From positions 2,418,001 to 2,482,000 of the forward strand of contig JAHREC010000018.1 in NCBI GenBank assembly GCA_020081605.1: a DNA stretch of 64,000 bases. Reading direction: 5' to 3'. The DNA is from Albifimbria verrucaria (lineage: Eukaryota; Ascomycota; Sordariomycetes; Hypocreales; Stachybotryaceae). This document shows positions 35,715 through 47,708 of the stretch, piece after piece. Made by a program: the position numbers and the translations under genes. Positions within the stretch are counted from its first letter, which is position 1, and each line of letters begins with the position of its first letter. Below the pieces are notes generated by a model that saw only the letters and a program-made list of their open reading frames with translations, had not been told where the DNA came from and ran no database searches.

Positions 35715-36935
35715 TCACAATTGTGAGTTCTGGAAGTTTAGCATCCCTCTTTGTAAAAGCCCAGGGCCCGACAACCCAAAGACAAAGTCGCAGAATGCAG
35801 TAAGCACTTTGACTAGGACGATTGTCATCCTCTCAGCGGGAATATTTCCCAGTAATTCTTCAACCGCATCTCTTGTTTCGTTTGAGATGTTTAAGTGACT
35901 GAACAGAATCGGAAAGTCTGTAAAAGTGCCATGCAAAGCCCCCGTGATAGCCATTTCAACGCGGCCACCATGTAAAATAGGCCAAAGCTGTTCCCAGGTT
36001 CCATCCTCAGCACTATGGTTAGGTCGACCTAGAAGAAGGAAAGGTCTGTCGACTCCTTTCTCAAGGACAGGGTTAAAGAATCGACCATCCAGGTCCACTC
36101 CGCCCAGGATGCGAGGGTCGGAGAGCATTGCAGTCGCTGCCGTGGCCCCGCCCAGCGAGTGGCCAAACATGACAATTTGATTGAGATTAATGCTGGCTTG
36201 ATGGTCTTGGTAGATCAATTTGAATGTAGAAGAGTTCTTGAGCTGGCCGATCACGAATGATGCGTCTGCTGCACGGACCTATGAAACATTCATGCTTGAG
36301 TAAAATGTTCCATCATGTTGACAAATATGGTACCGTATACCAGAATTGACTTACAAGACTTAATTGTTCTATGGCTTGGATGTCATCTGTAGATATGTCG
36401 ACGTTTTTGACCACGGTTCCATCAGGGAACTCGACCACGATGGCATCATAAGGATGGTCGATGGTTACAACCGCGTAACCGTGGCTAGCCAGACTTCTAG
36501 CCATGACGCCGTAGAGAAGGCGAGACTGGCCCAGTCCAGGCGAGAACACCAACAGCGGGTATTTAGCTGGCTTATTGCTTCCACCACATCCACATCGGCA
36601 TCGTGGTGCAACCTGACAAGTCTCGATCTCGAAAGAGGTGAAGCTAGTATTGGGTAGGCCAATGGATGCAGCAAGTAAATCGTAGCCTGCCGCAACCGCT
36701 GGCGTCATGTAAGGGACTGGCTGTTTTTACAAGGACTTATTGTGGAGTTGATTGGCATGAAGAGTGATACCATAAGGTTCCGGGGATGTGGGTTATCGAC
36801 GGGAGCATAGGGGTCAAGACGGCTCGTGTCGGTGAGCTTTTCAACGGAAACAGAGACTGAGTAGGGGCCATTCTTCCCAGATACCAGCAATGCAGCGGCA
36901 AGAGATAGGAAGGGCGAAAGTAGGAAGAAGTGCAT
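35715..36935 (-). CDS. secreted PAF-acetylhydrolase-like lipase/esterase (apparent frameshift)
   Basis: Alpha/beta hydrolase of the platelet-activating-factor acetylhydrolase isoform II type, expected to cleave short or oxidised acyl groups from phospholipids. About 381 aa in two exons, intron 36279-36354. The first 20 residues (MHFFLLSPFLSLAAALLVSG) are a classical signal peptide, so the product enters the secretory pathway. The PLLVFSPGLGQSRLLYG oxyanion region, the nucleophile elbow GHSLGG, an acidic residue in GVDLDGRF and a histidine in GALHGTFTD supply a plausible Ser-Asp-His triad. The frame breaks in the T run 36724-36728 on the + strand. It faces away from the Zn2Cys6 gene, sharing a 661-bp promoter region. 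The natural substrate cannot be inferred. Confidence 0.85.
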
Positions 36936-37596
36936 GATGAAAGCGGGTGAATGGTGGGTGCGATGTTGAGCAGATGGGACAATATTCCCACGGACAGCTG
37001 GCCTGCTTTATATTCAACACTCTGGATAGTATTCTCATGTTCAGGCTTGAATTTGCAACCAGTGATATATCGGATATTGCCTAGTCAAGTGGTACGGATA
37101 TGTTTGCTTGTGGCAGTAACCCAGCGAGAGCAACACGCAGCTATCCCAATACGGTAACTATCGAGCGAGGATGGGGATTCGGTCTTAGCTTTCAGCCCCA
37201 GCACAGACACCCCCAGAGTCACAAACTACCTGTCACATAGGCACGCAGGGCACATAGAGATACAGCAGCCAAAGGCGGATCTGCTTGCAAACTAATGCAA
37301 CACAGGGCAGAGCCAAGGCCAGGCGGTGGAGCCGTCCCGCATGGACAATTTCCGGCAGATGGCTCGCTCAATGAGTACCCAACATGGTCTAGCCTGGCGT
37401 CGTCAGAGCATTCAGCCTCCCTTTGGTGGCGCCGCCCTGGTCAGTAGGCATTACGAATCGCAGCCACTATTGAAGGGAATTCTTTTCAAGGAGATGTTTA
37501 CGGAACGAAGCCATACCTAGTTACTGTCTGTTAGACGTTACAGTAAAGCACTGCTCAAACCATTAACATCGCTTTCCCCGCTCTGGAATAATCCTT
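36936..37596. promoter_or_regulatory. divergent promoter region, lipase and Zn2Cys6 regulator
   Basis: 661 bp between two diverging starts. A short shared upstream region next to a regulator makes local control of the lipase worth testing. I could not pick out a clear CGG inverted or everted repeat as a binding site. Confidence 0.5.
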
Positions 37597-39294
37597 ATGC
37601 CGGTCCGGATGCCGCCAGGACCGTTCGACAACCGTATAAGACGGTCTCGCTGCTCTGCGTGTTCTGCTAGCCATTTGAAGGTATTTGCATACTCTTTTGC
37701 GCCCTGATCCACGAGTTGTATATTTACATTCGTCACATATAATCGGGTCACTAACATCATTGCAGTGTAATGGCAATCAGCCATGTGACAACTGCCAACG
37801 ACGGGCAGTGTCTTGTATCTATGCTCCAACGAATAGGGGCAAGCCTATCATCACCTTAGATCAAGGAAAGCATAAGACATCGGCTAGCTTTAATTGCCGA
37901 CAAAAAGTTCCCATTCCCAGACGGCAAGAGTTACTGCCCCCACGGCCAAGAGGCGCTTTGGTCTCATCTGCCGACACAGCCCGCCATCTTTACTATTTCG
38001 ATGTATTCGTGCAAAGAAACACTTTTAACACAGGCACAGTCGACTATAGTGTTGACGTAAAACAGCTACTTGGAACGGAACCTGGCAACTTTCTAACCAA
38101 CGCAGTTGTATCAGTAGGGGCTTTGCAATCCTACATGTTGAGCCCGAAGGGCCAGCAAGCCGTCAACAGGATAGCTACGCAGCACTACAAGCATATGCAG
38201 CATCATTGGTATCTCTTCGAGACACGATGGCTCAGAGCTGTCGGCCATCACCTCTACATATCACATGGACCACAATGTTTCTTGGACTTTTCGAAGTGAG
38301 CCGTCCTATTGAATCCAGCCCAGCTCTCCCATTCCCTCCATTCCTATATCGGATCGATTATCAACCCGAAACACTAACGCACATAGCTTATGCACGACGA
38401 GACAGGCGATGGCTGGCTGCGGCATATGGTGCATGGAACCGCTAAATCCTCCAAGCTTATGGGCCATTGGCATGTCGTGAGGGCCAGGGCATTCCTTTTT
38501 CCAGCAAGCTCGGATATTCGAGGCCTCTAGGGCGCTTCTGTTGAGTGAGCCAACCTTCTTATCAAATCCCGAATGGGAAGACTTGACTGGGCCCTTCGCG
38601 AGTGGCAAGACACTCTGCGGCGAAAGCCCCTTGACGCCATACTAAGCATAATCGTGAAGTGCTCCAAGCTTCGCCTTCGGTACGTAACAAGGATCAATGG
38701 TTTTTATTTCATCTCGTCCCACGGCTAGGTTCAAAGCATGTTACTACACAACCTTGCTCATATCTTCACAGGGCCAAGGAGCACCTCGATTCTCAGAGCG
38801 TACTATCTGATGCATTTAACATTGCAGAAGAGGGTTTTCGCCTTCGACTTATGCTCGAGGTATGGAGGTGCACTTTCTCTGATCCCGTTGAGTGTGTAGG
38901 CCAACTGTTTACCAAAAACAACCCCATTCCTGAGACTCTGTTGTCAAACGTCTTCTTTGCAGCGATTAGCATATATCTTTCAGGAATCTTTGATTATGAA
39001 ATTACCTACTGGCAAAGTAGAGATATTCCTGTTCCCTGCATCCCAGAAGACAAGGTTCAAGAGCATCTGAATTCCATTCTTACGCTTACCGAGGTCTCCT
39101 TGCAACTGACCACGCTCTCACCGTTACTGTTCCTGTTCCCACTCCGGATAGCCGGTGCGAGGTCGTATGAGCGGTGGCAAAGGGATAGAGTACTACTGTT
39201 GTTGGGGCAAATCGCTCAGAACTTTGCTGTTGCTCAAATTTTCAAAATGGAGTTAGGTCAACTATGGCATGAAAGGGACTCGCAGGTGGCATGA
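37597..39294 (+). CDS. Zn2Cys6 fungal transcription factor (three apparent frameshifts)
   Basis: Binuclear zinc cluster regulator, about 477 aa in four exons with introns 37681-37765, 38296-38386 and 38681-38771. Intron 1 falls inside the cluster, a common site. The spliced motif reads CSACSASHLKCNGNQPCDNC with the last Cys in QRRAVSC, giving C-X2-C-X6-C-X5-C-X2-C-X6-C. A fungal-specific domain follows: VVSVGALQSYMLSPKG, ITWTTMFLGLFE, HDETGDGWLRHMVHGTAK, FEASRALLLSEP and LFLFPLRIAGARSYERWQRD near the end. This is the architecture of regulators of secondary or nutrient metabolism. Frame breaks: G 38200, CC 38464-38465 and CCCC 38627-38630. The last exon is undisturbed. The ATG at 37597 is the nearest Met that reads into the cluster. 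Confidence 0.85.
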
Positions 39295-40842
39295 TTAAAC
39301 CTGAGTTTCTCATGTATACTGATTTTTGCTTACTTACTTGTGAAAGCAAACTGTCTTTCCTTACATCTTTGGTTTTGTTAAATTGTAGGGAACGTTAGTC
39401 TTGTGCCGCGGTCATGTACAATGAGCCGTTGTTTCGTCAGCCATGAATTAACATGTGATCACAAACCAATAACAGGGTTGCTCAAGATATGGCACTTCTG
39501 TACCAACCGACAGCTGCGGTTAGGCTTGGCAAACCCATCCTGAAAACCTGTCAGAAAGGTGCTAACAACGAATCAAACATCTCAGGGGAAGGATGGTTGC
39601 AAGGAGAGAACATGCCAGCAGTCCCATTACAAATGGTCTACGTGTCGAAAAGAACAAAATCATCATACCGCAGCAGCTTCAGCTCGCTAAAGGTGAGCTA
39701 ACAAGAACACGGTCTACACTTTGAGGGTTTCTCGCCACACACAAGCAGGGGCGTTAATCGGCCTCGTGGCCACACCTAATCGAACAGCATGGTTCCTTTC
39801 CAAGATTGCAAAACTCCAGCAAGATTCTACCCGATCTTCCATGACTTAGGTTGCAAGTTCCAGGTTTTCTGCCTGCTGTTGAAGATCGCAAGGCTAGATC
39901 AGCTGAAAGTGTTTGTGCTAGCAAGAATGAACACACACACTCGAAGGGATTGGGGCAGAGCTGTCCAGCCAGTAACGACACGTAATCGGGGCAGAAGAAC
40001 GATGGCTACAGCACGCTACTGCTCGATGACAGAGAGCTCAGTGAACCTCATCCAGTCGGCGGTGTCCGCACCTCGGTGGAGTACTGGCTTGCGCAGTTAT
40101 TCGTCAACCCTCCTCAACCTGCCTAATGGAGATCGCTATATGGTGAGAGTCTAACGTCACTCGCTGGCCTGAGGTCACCATCTGCAGGGGCCAGGCAATT
40201 GCGAAGAGTTTGCTCGACTTACTAGGAATGGTGGTATGTCGACATCACGAAACAACTTGTGGCCGCATCTAGTTTTCAGCCCAAGTGAATGAACCGCAGG
40301 GTTGGTCAATGAAAGGTCTATCTAGGCGAGTCTATTTTATTAGAACATTTGTTGATAAGTTCATCCCAGACTTCTCAAAACATTATCAGTGTGGTGAGTT
40401 TCAAAAATATGTTGGGTAGTGATATATGTTAAGCACTTCGAGATGGGCTCGCTCACGGACTTCAACAAGCCGGATCAGAGAGTATGACACCAGCCTCGCT
40501 CACGCTTTAACATTACGCCACAAGAGTTGGCTTCCTGGACTGCTGATGTGTTGATGTGGCCAAAACGTCATTGGGTGGGGATTATGTTAGAGGAGGCCTC
40601 GGGGTAGGTGGTGAGGTTGAGGTTGACGTCATCCGGCAAGGATCAAGTTGCGTGCACCACCATTTGCATGTGGTTTAGGAACGTGTTGAATGATATATAA
40701 GAGATGGCATTGATCCTCGAGAGGTGATCTGATTTCACTCAGCATTCTACAAAACAAACAATATTCTAAAACAAACCCCTCTCCAAAACTACTATACCAT
40801 CCAAACTACCTTAGCCCCAGCGCTATCCATCAATCAATCACA
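39295..40842. other. intergenic, promoter of the Gly/Thr-rich gene at its right end
   Basis: 1.5 kb. I see no coding family. The last 150 bp carry a TATATAA box (about 40692) and an A/C-rich leader, a strong-looking promoter for the small gene at 40.84 kb. Confidence 0.5.
40690..40700 (+). promoter_or_regulatory. TATA box
   Basis: GATATATAAGAG about 150 bp before the ATG at 40843. The A/C-rich stretch between them (CAAAACAAACAATATTC, CATCAATCAATCACA) resembles the leaders of highly expressed fungal genes. Confidence 0.6.
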
Positions 40843-41124
40843 ATGGTTTTCCAGAACGACCAGAACACCGCAGGCGACCAGGTCACCGGCGCCGCTAAGT
40901 TCGTGACCGGCCTGCTCGGCAACACCGTCGGAGGCGTCACCCGCACCGTCGGAGATGTTACCGGTGCTGCCACCCGGGGCGTGGGTAACACTGTCACCAG
41001 CGTCACCGGCGAGACCGGCCGTCCTCTTGGTGATGGCCTTGGCAACCTCGGCAGCGGCCTCCAGAGCGGCACCAACGACGTTGCCAAGGGCGTCGAGAAC
41101 GCCGGCCAGTGGAAGAGACAGTAA
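40843..41124 (+). CDS. small Gly/Thr/Val-rich repetitive protein
   Basis: 93 aa, single exon, no frame break. It begins MVFQNDQNTAGDQVTGAAKF and contains degenerate 11-12 residue units built on G-N-T-V-G-G-V-T and G-D-V-T-G-A-A-T, then a Gly-Leu-rich C-terminal part ending NAGQWKRQ. There is no signal peptide, cysteine or charged catalytic motif. Amphipathic Gly/Thr/Val repeats of this sort occur in fungal stress- or spore-abundant proteins and resemble LEA-type sequences, but no function is established by what I see. Codon use is strongly GC-ended (GTC, ACC, GGC), and with the TATA box this points to high expression. Confidence 0.8.
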   Translation: MVFQNDQNTAGDQVTGAAKFVTGLLGNTVGGVTRTVGDVTGAATRGVGNTVTSVTGETGRPLGDGLGNLGSGLQSGTNDVAKGVENAGQWKRQ

Positions 41125-41882
41125 AGGATATGGATATCCTGAACGTTAATGGGAAAGATTTGTACGCTAAGGGTTATGATACGAACGTTCTGATACTTGG
41201 AAGTCCGCAGGGAATATGGCAGACATATGGGGAAATGGACAAATTAATTGAGAAGGATACCCAGATATTCCGTATGATTCTATGAATCTATACATGAAAC
41301 TGTTCTTGTTGCACCAAACTATTGCTTCTTGTTGTTTGTGACTTCGTTCCTAACCTGTACCAGAATCATGTTTGCATACTACCTTAGGTTGGTAGGTAGT
41401 CCGCAAACCGTCCCATGGTGATGCAAGCTGACACGGCATTCAAACGCTGCGCAAAGCCCTCCAAATATCTGGAATATTGGATGTGTGCCGTGTTTGGTAG
41501 CTGCAATGAGTAGGTAATCAATAAGCAATTGTTCTATAGGAGAAGCACGTAACACAGATATTGTCACCAATTCAACTTCACACGTTCGTATTGCATGTCG
41601 CAAAGAACCTGGGATATCATCCATACAGCTCCACGCATCTCCCATAACAGTAATCATTACCAGCGCGTCTTTCTATCGCACCCGTATCAACCTCCCAAAA
41701 CCGTCTGTTTCCACATCGCTACTCAATTTCCAACATAAGAGTACAGAGCATTCTTCACCAACGTCGTTGTCATAGGGAAATATGCACAGGCATTGCCGAT
41801 TCGAAGAATCTGCACGACTCTGAGCTATTATGTGCCATGACCGCGTCATAGAATGACAGGTCTGTGGCGCACCGGTGGTCTC
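41125..41882. other. convergent intergenic region
   Basis: 758 bp between two converging genes, with an ACCTTAGGTTGGTAGGTAG element at about 41380-41400. No gene seen. Confidence 0.5.
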
Positions 41883-42575
41883 TTAAACCTGTTCGGCGCC
41901 CCAACCTGCGACATCGGCCTCGCGCATGTTGCTAGGGGCTCAATCGCGGGGACGAACTCGAGAACGGCGTAAGCGATACCGACAATGCCGACGATACCAG
42001 CAGCGATGTTGCTGAAGACGTTGCTGCCGAGGAGCAGGGTGCCGAGGAAGACGTAGACTAATTTGGTTAGAAGAAAGGCGCATTCATTGGTCAAGATAAT
42101 ACTCACAGATACCACGGCCCAGGAACGAGAAGAGGAAAGAGGCGTATCGAGAAACCTGAGGAGGGATTTGGAACTCTGCAAATTGTTAGCCGTGCTAGGC
42201 AATACGGCACCGGTGGTGGTCCCTACCGAGCAGAGCAATGGCAAGACCGAAAATGATCATGTACACAGCGATGACGATCGCTTGCCTATAGAGAAATCGT
42301 TAGCGATGGTGATGCGCATTGACGCGGACGATAATGGGCGCTCCGTCGTATCAACGTCGAGGGCATTGCGCGCAGCGTCCGTCGGCCCGTAGCAGGGTGT
42401 GTTGACATACAGAGTGAAGCTGAAGATGTGCACAACACCTCCGAGGAGAGTGATGGCCGCAACGACCAAGTTGACAATACGGCTAATGATGACGCGCAAA
42501 CGTTAGCGATGGACGGCAATTGGAAGCAGTGTTCACCAGCCGCAGCCGAACTCACAAGGCGTCGGAGAGCTCCAT
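41883..42575 (-). CDS. tvp15: TVP15-like Golgi/COPI-associated membrane protein (apparent frameshift)
   Basis: Small tetraspanning protein of late Golgi vesicles. About 131 aa from five short exons; introns 42483-42555, 42286-42410, 42176-42226 and 42058-42106. The N-terminus MELSDAFRIVNLVVAAITLL leads into the first membrane helix. Further hydrophobic segments are IVIAVYMIIFGLAIALL, FLFSFLGRGIFYVFLGTLLL and FSNIAAGIVGIVGIAYAVL. The cytoplasmic tail reads VPAIEPPSNMREADV and ends GWGAEQV. The frame breaks at GGGG 41935-41938 on the + strand, just before the tail. Splice phases agree across all four introns, so I am confident in the structure. Confidence 0.88.
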
Positions 42576-43178
42576 GGTAGCGGACGAGGAGGGTGCTTAG
42601 GGCGTGTAGGTTGAAGAGAGAAAAATGAGAGAGTCGCTATAAATCCTCGAAGCTTGCGTCACTTCTTAGGCAGCCGTTTAGGGTGTATTGGTGGGTGACG
42701 ATGATGGATTGATTCGTACAATCGTCAGATGGAGCAGTTTGGATGCAGGTGAAGAATCCAACTGACCAACCCCAGGAGCATTACGTAGCAGCTGGCGACA
42801 GCTTAGCCTGTTTGACAGGGGTGGCCATCCTACCCTACCGCATTTAGGGGCTGAACTGTTTGAGCTGGGCCTGGCCTGGTTTGGTTTGGTTTGGCTTGGT
42901 TTGGTATGAGACCAGCCACACTTCCTTCCTTCGCCTGGCTTCAGTGTGGCGCGTTCTCAGCTCCCCAGCCACACAATTCACCGCTTTCCTAGCTCGGAGT
43001 CTTGTGCTGGACAGGGTCGCAGGACGAAATACTGCCATTCGCGAAAGCATCTCCATGTACCAAGCTTGAGCCAGCAAAGGAAATTTAATGCGGCCATAGC
43101 TTACTTTGGAGCTGGAGCGCAATTTCAACAGCATCGATGCGGTAATACTGGATCTTGTGCTCTTGCTGGTCACTAAGC
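42576..43178. promoter_or_regulatory. divergent intergenic region between tvp15 and mef2
   Basis: 603 bp between two diverging starts, with a (TTTGG)n tract at 42869-42905. No gene seen. Confidence 0.5.
42869..42905. repeat. (GGTTT)n pentanucleotide tract
   Basis: CCTGGTTTGGTTTGGTTTGGCTTGGTTTGG, imperfect pentanucleotide units in the tvp15-mef2 divergent region. Confidence 0.85.
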
Positions 43179-45752
43179 ATGATTCTGGTGACCATCTGCC
43201 GAAGGGCCCTTGTGGCTCGAAGCTGGCGTCCCAGCGCCGCCTGCTGCCAGAGGACCATACAGCCGCGACCCTCTCAAAGAGCATGGTACAGTCAGTCTCA
43301 GAGCTCAGAGGATTCGCTCCTTGCAAGCACTCGTAATATTGGTATTATCGCCCATGTTGACGCTGTATGTCTCCTAATCCTGGTAGTCGTTAGCAACTAC
43401 TGATTCTCGACTCTAGGGCAAGACAACCACTACAGAGCGTATGCTTTACTACAGTGGAGTGACACAAAGAGTCGGAGGTACGTCTGCTTCTATATCCCAT
43501 GATAGCCATAGCTAACAACCTCAGACGTGGATTCTGGTAATACTGTGACGGACTTTCTAGACTTGGAACGTGAAAGGGGTATCACAATTCAATCCGCTGC
43601 CATTACGTTCAATTGGCCACGGCAGCAGGACTGTCTCCCGGGACGACTCCCAAAACAGTCAACTTGATTGATACGCCGGGCCATCAAGACTTCAGATTCG
43701 AGGTTGATCGATGCTTGCCGATCCTTGACGGTGCAGTATGCATAATTGACTCTGTTAAAGGCGTTGAGGCCCACACAGAGCGTGTCTGGGCCTCCGCTCA
43801 TGAGTTCGGCATCCCGCGCATCGTGTACTGCAACAAGCTCGACCGCGAGGGCGCTTCCTTCAAGAAAGCTGTTCTTGAGATCGGCACCAGGCTCAAGGGA
43901 TGGCCTCTCGTCTGCCAGATTCCTTGGTGGGAAAAAGATGAGTTCGTTGGTGTGATAGACATCATTGATCGCGTGGGCTACCGATGGCACTCAGAGCGAC
44001 AGAAAACTCGCTACGGCTCGGATGAACTCGTGCAGAAGCTTATGACCTCAAACAAGGACCTCGTGGCAGAGATCGAGACGGCTCGGCAACGGTTGATTGA
44101 GGGGCTGGCCGATTTTGACGAAGTTGTGATGGATGAGTTTCTCGCGGAGAATGAAAACATACCCAGCACCACATTAAAACAGGCCATTAGAAGAGCTATC
44201 CGAGTCGGAGATGGTCGAATCATCCCTGTCTTCGCAGGCTCCAGTTTCCGACATATTGGCGTTGAGCCCTGATGGACGCCATTACAGAGTACTTGCCCAA
44301 CCCTTCCGAAAGGCCAGACGTGGAAGTTCGGGTTGGTGGCGTCAAGAAGTCACTTGGCGAGGCTCTTGCTATTAAGGGCAAGAAGGGCGGTGCCCACAAT
44401 ATCGCTGCCGTTGCATCCGTCTTCAAGGTATTTAATCACCCCAAGGAGGGTGTGATAAGCTACGTTCGAGTTTATCAGGGCACCTTATCACGCAATGCTC
44501 CAACCTTCAACACAACCATGGGCTTGCAGGAGAGGCCAATGGGTCTTCTGCAGATATCTGCTGAGAAAACCCACGACGTGTCTGGTCTTGCTGTGGGCCA
44601 AATTGGTGCGTTGCGAGGCTTGAAGAAGGCTCGGACAGGGGATACCTTGATCACCACGTCAAACAACAAGCCCCTATCTGAAGGTTTCCGACAAATTCAG
44701 GTTCGGCCACCCGAGATCCCACCTCCAGTTGCCTTCCTTTCTGTGGAGCCTTACGGTATTGTGGCTGCCCAAGAATTGGAGCTGGCCTTGGAGAATGCTT
44801 CTCGTGAAGATCCTAGTCTTAGATGGAGTCGCGACCCCAAGACGGATCAATTCACCGTGCAGGGCATGGGAAAGCTACACTTGGACGTTTCCATCTATCA
44901 AATGAGACAAAAGCATAAGATTGATGCTGAGTTTGGTCCTATCGAGGTCGATTATAAAGAGTGCTTGATCAGCCCAACCCAGCCACACCACACAGTCGTG
45001 GATAGGGCTGTAGCTGGAAAGGCCGGGAAAGCAGCCTGCACTGCTACGTTGACGCCTCTAGAGAATTTTGGGGAACAAGAGACTTCGGCATATACTATAG
45101 AGAGAGACGGCAATGTCTACCATGTTGAGATTCCTCAAAGGGACGACGGCCAGACAGCTAATTACGATATGGATGAGGCACGCGAGCAGCTTCTCAATGG
45201 CGCCATTGCAGGTCTAGCCAGAGGCCCTCGCCGTGCCGCACCCATCCATGGATGCCATGTCAGCGTGGTGCTTGACACAGCTGAAGGGGCTCTCGAGAAC
45301 CCAACAGGAGGCCACTTCAGCACAGTGGCCAGAACTGCGGTTCAGGCTGCCCTCAGGGAAGCCTTTGACAGCCATCAGATTGGCATCCTTGAGCCCATTA
45401 TGTTGACACACATTACGTGTCCAGAAGCAGTAGCAGGCACTGTGCAGCACGATATCACGGCAGGCGCCGGAGGCCACGTCCTCGAAATTAACGACCGATC
45501 TGCTGAGGCTTCGGCTGACGACATTATTGATGTCTCCAAGATTTACGCACCATCGGATCCATATGACTCTGTGACCTCGTTGAGGGCAAGAAGTCAATGG
45601 CTCGAACGGTGGAGATCGTGGCCAAGGTGCCATATAAGGAGATGCTTGACTATGACAACCATCTTAGGAGCAAGACGGCCGGTCGTCACTCCATGACCAT
45701 GTCTTTCGACTCTTTCGCGAGAGTTGTTGGAAACCGTGAGAAGGGATTGTAA
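43179..45752 (+). CDS. mef2: mitochondrial EF-G2 / ribosome-releasing factor 2 (three apparent frameshifts)
   Basis: GTPase that works with the recycling factor to split mitochondrial ribosomes after termination. About 825 aa in three exons, introns 43365-43416 and 43478-43524. The leader ([16 protein letters not shown] onward) is Arg/Ser-rich and fits mitochondrial import. G motifs: [18 protein letters not shown] (split by intron 1), [25 protein letters not shown] and CNKLD. Domain 4/5 sequence includes [30 protein letters not shown], and ends VVGNREKGL. The [11 protein letters not shown] block is typical of MEF2 and not MEF1. Frame breaks: GGG 43639-43641, CCC 44267-44269 and GGG 45584-45586. 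ATG 43179 is the Met that gives the leader in frame with the G domain. Confidence 0.93.
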
Positions 45753-47708
45753 GATTTGGATCAACCTGTATAGCTGCATAGGAGCATGAGATGCAGCATC
45801 TTGTATTATATTAACTTCACCCATCAGTCGGCCTTGTTCCGTCAGTGAAAATGTACAAATTTTGGGCTAGTAACAGGCCATGAATCAAGCGAGATGTAGA
45901 AGCAAGTGATCTTAATGCCTACTATAATCTTCCTTCCGGCCATGTGAATCCGTGACATGCTGAGACTTGATCCGCATGAGCATTAATTCAACAGGGACAA
46001 ATTGGTTTGTTTTCTAGGGACTCTACATTTTGCAAGCTATTTCCTCATCTTTAGGGGCTTGTCATAGAACCCACGTCTGAGGTAAGTTCAGAATTACCCT
46101 CTGTATCGTAGTCAAGCCTCGAATTATAAGGCTAATAAACCTCCTCCCCAGGGCGCTCATGACCAAAACAGTTTATCATTCATAATTGTGGTGACGGTAT
46201 AGCCCTCATTGCCGGGGCCATGTGTGCATAGTAAGGCCATGATCATCAGGAACCAAGGCATGACGCCAATGTCCTCCTATTGATAAGGCATGTCAGACAT
46301 TGACGCGAGGGTTGTCTAAGACATGGCAGAGACAATACTTTGCTGCATCTTATGTCGACCCACTCATGACACGAGGAGCGCGGTCGTAAATACCACAGTC
46401 ACGCCATTGCGAGAGAATTAGGCTAACGGTCGATTTTGAGAATAACGAAGAACTGGTGCGGGCTAATTCCAAGGCTAGGTATGCTATCCCGAGTGACAGG
46501 AGTGATCCATTTTACAGTGTACTAGCACTCAGGTCCATCCGTTCCGACTGGTCGCTCTGGTACAGATAAATGTTCTGCAAAGGATTGATTTCTCAGTCAA
46601 ATGAGCTATACTTACAAAAGTATGTGGCCTCGAGAGCCATCGCTTTATCTATCCGATTCAAGTTCCAAGTAAATAGTAGAGATCCATTCTTCCAGTACTA
46701 TGGATATAACAGCACATGCTGGACATTGTTACCTTTTCTTCCATATCTTCTTCCTAAAAATGTTAGATTACATGCACTAAGGATCTGTTTCGATGAAGCA
46801 GCTTCAGTATATTTACCAATGCTACAAAGCATTCTCGAGAAGTGCGAGCTTTTGAAGCAAACCGCTCTACAAGCACAGAGCAATTGTTGAGTTTTACAAC
46901 GCAGTACAGTACTGTACATGGTTGTGATGTCTTATATGGGTGCGCAACCAAGGACATGACGCCCTACCCTGCATCGGACATCGACGTAAATGCTGCCAAA
47001 AAAAAGAACCAACATACATACAATACTGATGTTTCCGGGTATGTACAGTACTTTATACTGTATATAGCGTATATAAACAGAAGAATATAGCTAAGAATCT
47101 GCCACCATACCCCTTTACTGTAACAAAGACGGCCACACCGCACATTCTCTTTCACATTATCCAGCTAACTTACGGGCTTTTATGTAGGCAGTAGTGTTTA
47201 GAGGTGCTGGTGCATGCCGGTACCTACCGGTATATGTTGTTGTCTTCAATATTTGCAGCAGTGGACATTACCAGTACATGGAGTACCGGTACCAGCACGT
47301 CTAATCTTGTAAGTACTATAATGTAATTCCTCCTTGTATATGTATACTTACCTCTGTATACTATGTAGTCTAGATAGGTACCTAGGTAGTTACCAACGCT
47401 GAAAGAAATGCAAACACGCCATCTTATCGTTTGGTAAAAGAAGAGACCATTCATTGACAAGCCTGAGCCCATGTTCACCCAAAATAGTTCAAAGGGTCCG
47501 GACATTTGTTCAGAGCTGAAAGAACTTTATGTCTTTCAACAATGGATTTTTGTGCTTTGATGGCGGCCTGACATTCGAACGCAGACTGCCCATCTCTATA
47601 GATATCCCATGCTAGTAAGCCCTCTTTCGTAGATTTCTCTTCTCGAACACGAAAACAGCATCATTAACTACCGTATAGTACCCAATTGATAGCTCCCTCG
47701 TTTCCAAC
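45753..47708. other. intergenic, AT-richer, no gene seen
   Basis: Nearly 2 kb between mef2 and the ankyrin gene. The part from about 46.5 to 47.4 kb is richer in A/T and TA steps than its surroundings and contains the imperfect inverted repeat at 47204-47298 and a GGTACCTAGGTAG element at 47374-47392. No recognisable coding sequence. Confidence 0.5.
47204..47298. repeat. imperfect inverted repeat
   Basis: GTGCTGGT...CCGGTACC near 47204-47223 is matched on the other strand by TACCGGTACCAGCAC at 47284-47298, with about 60 bp between the arms. A hairpin or relic element end is possible; the arms are short. Confidence 0.45.
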
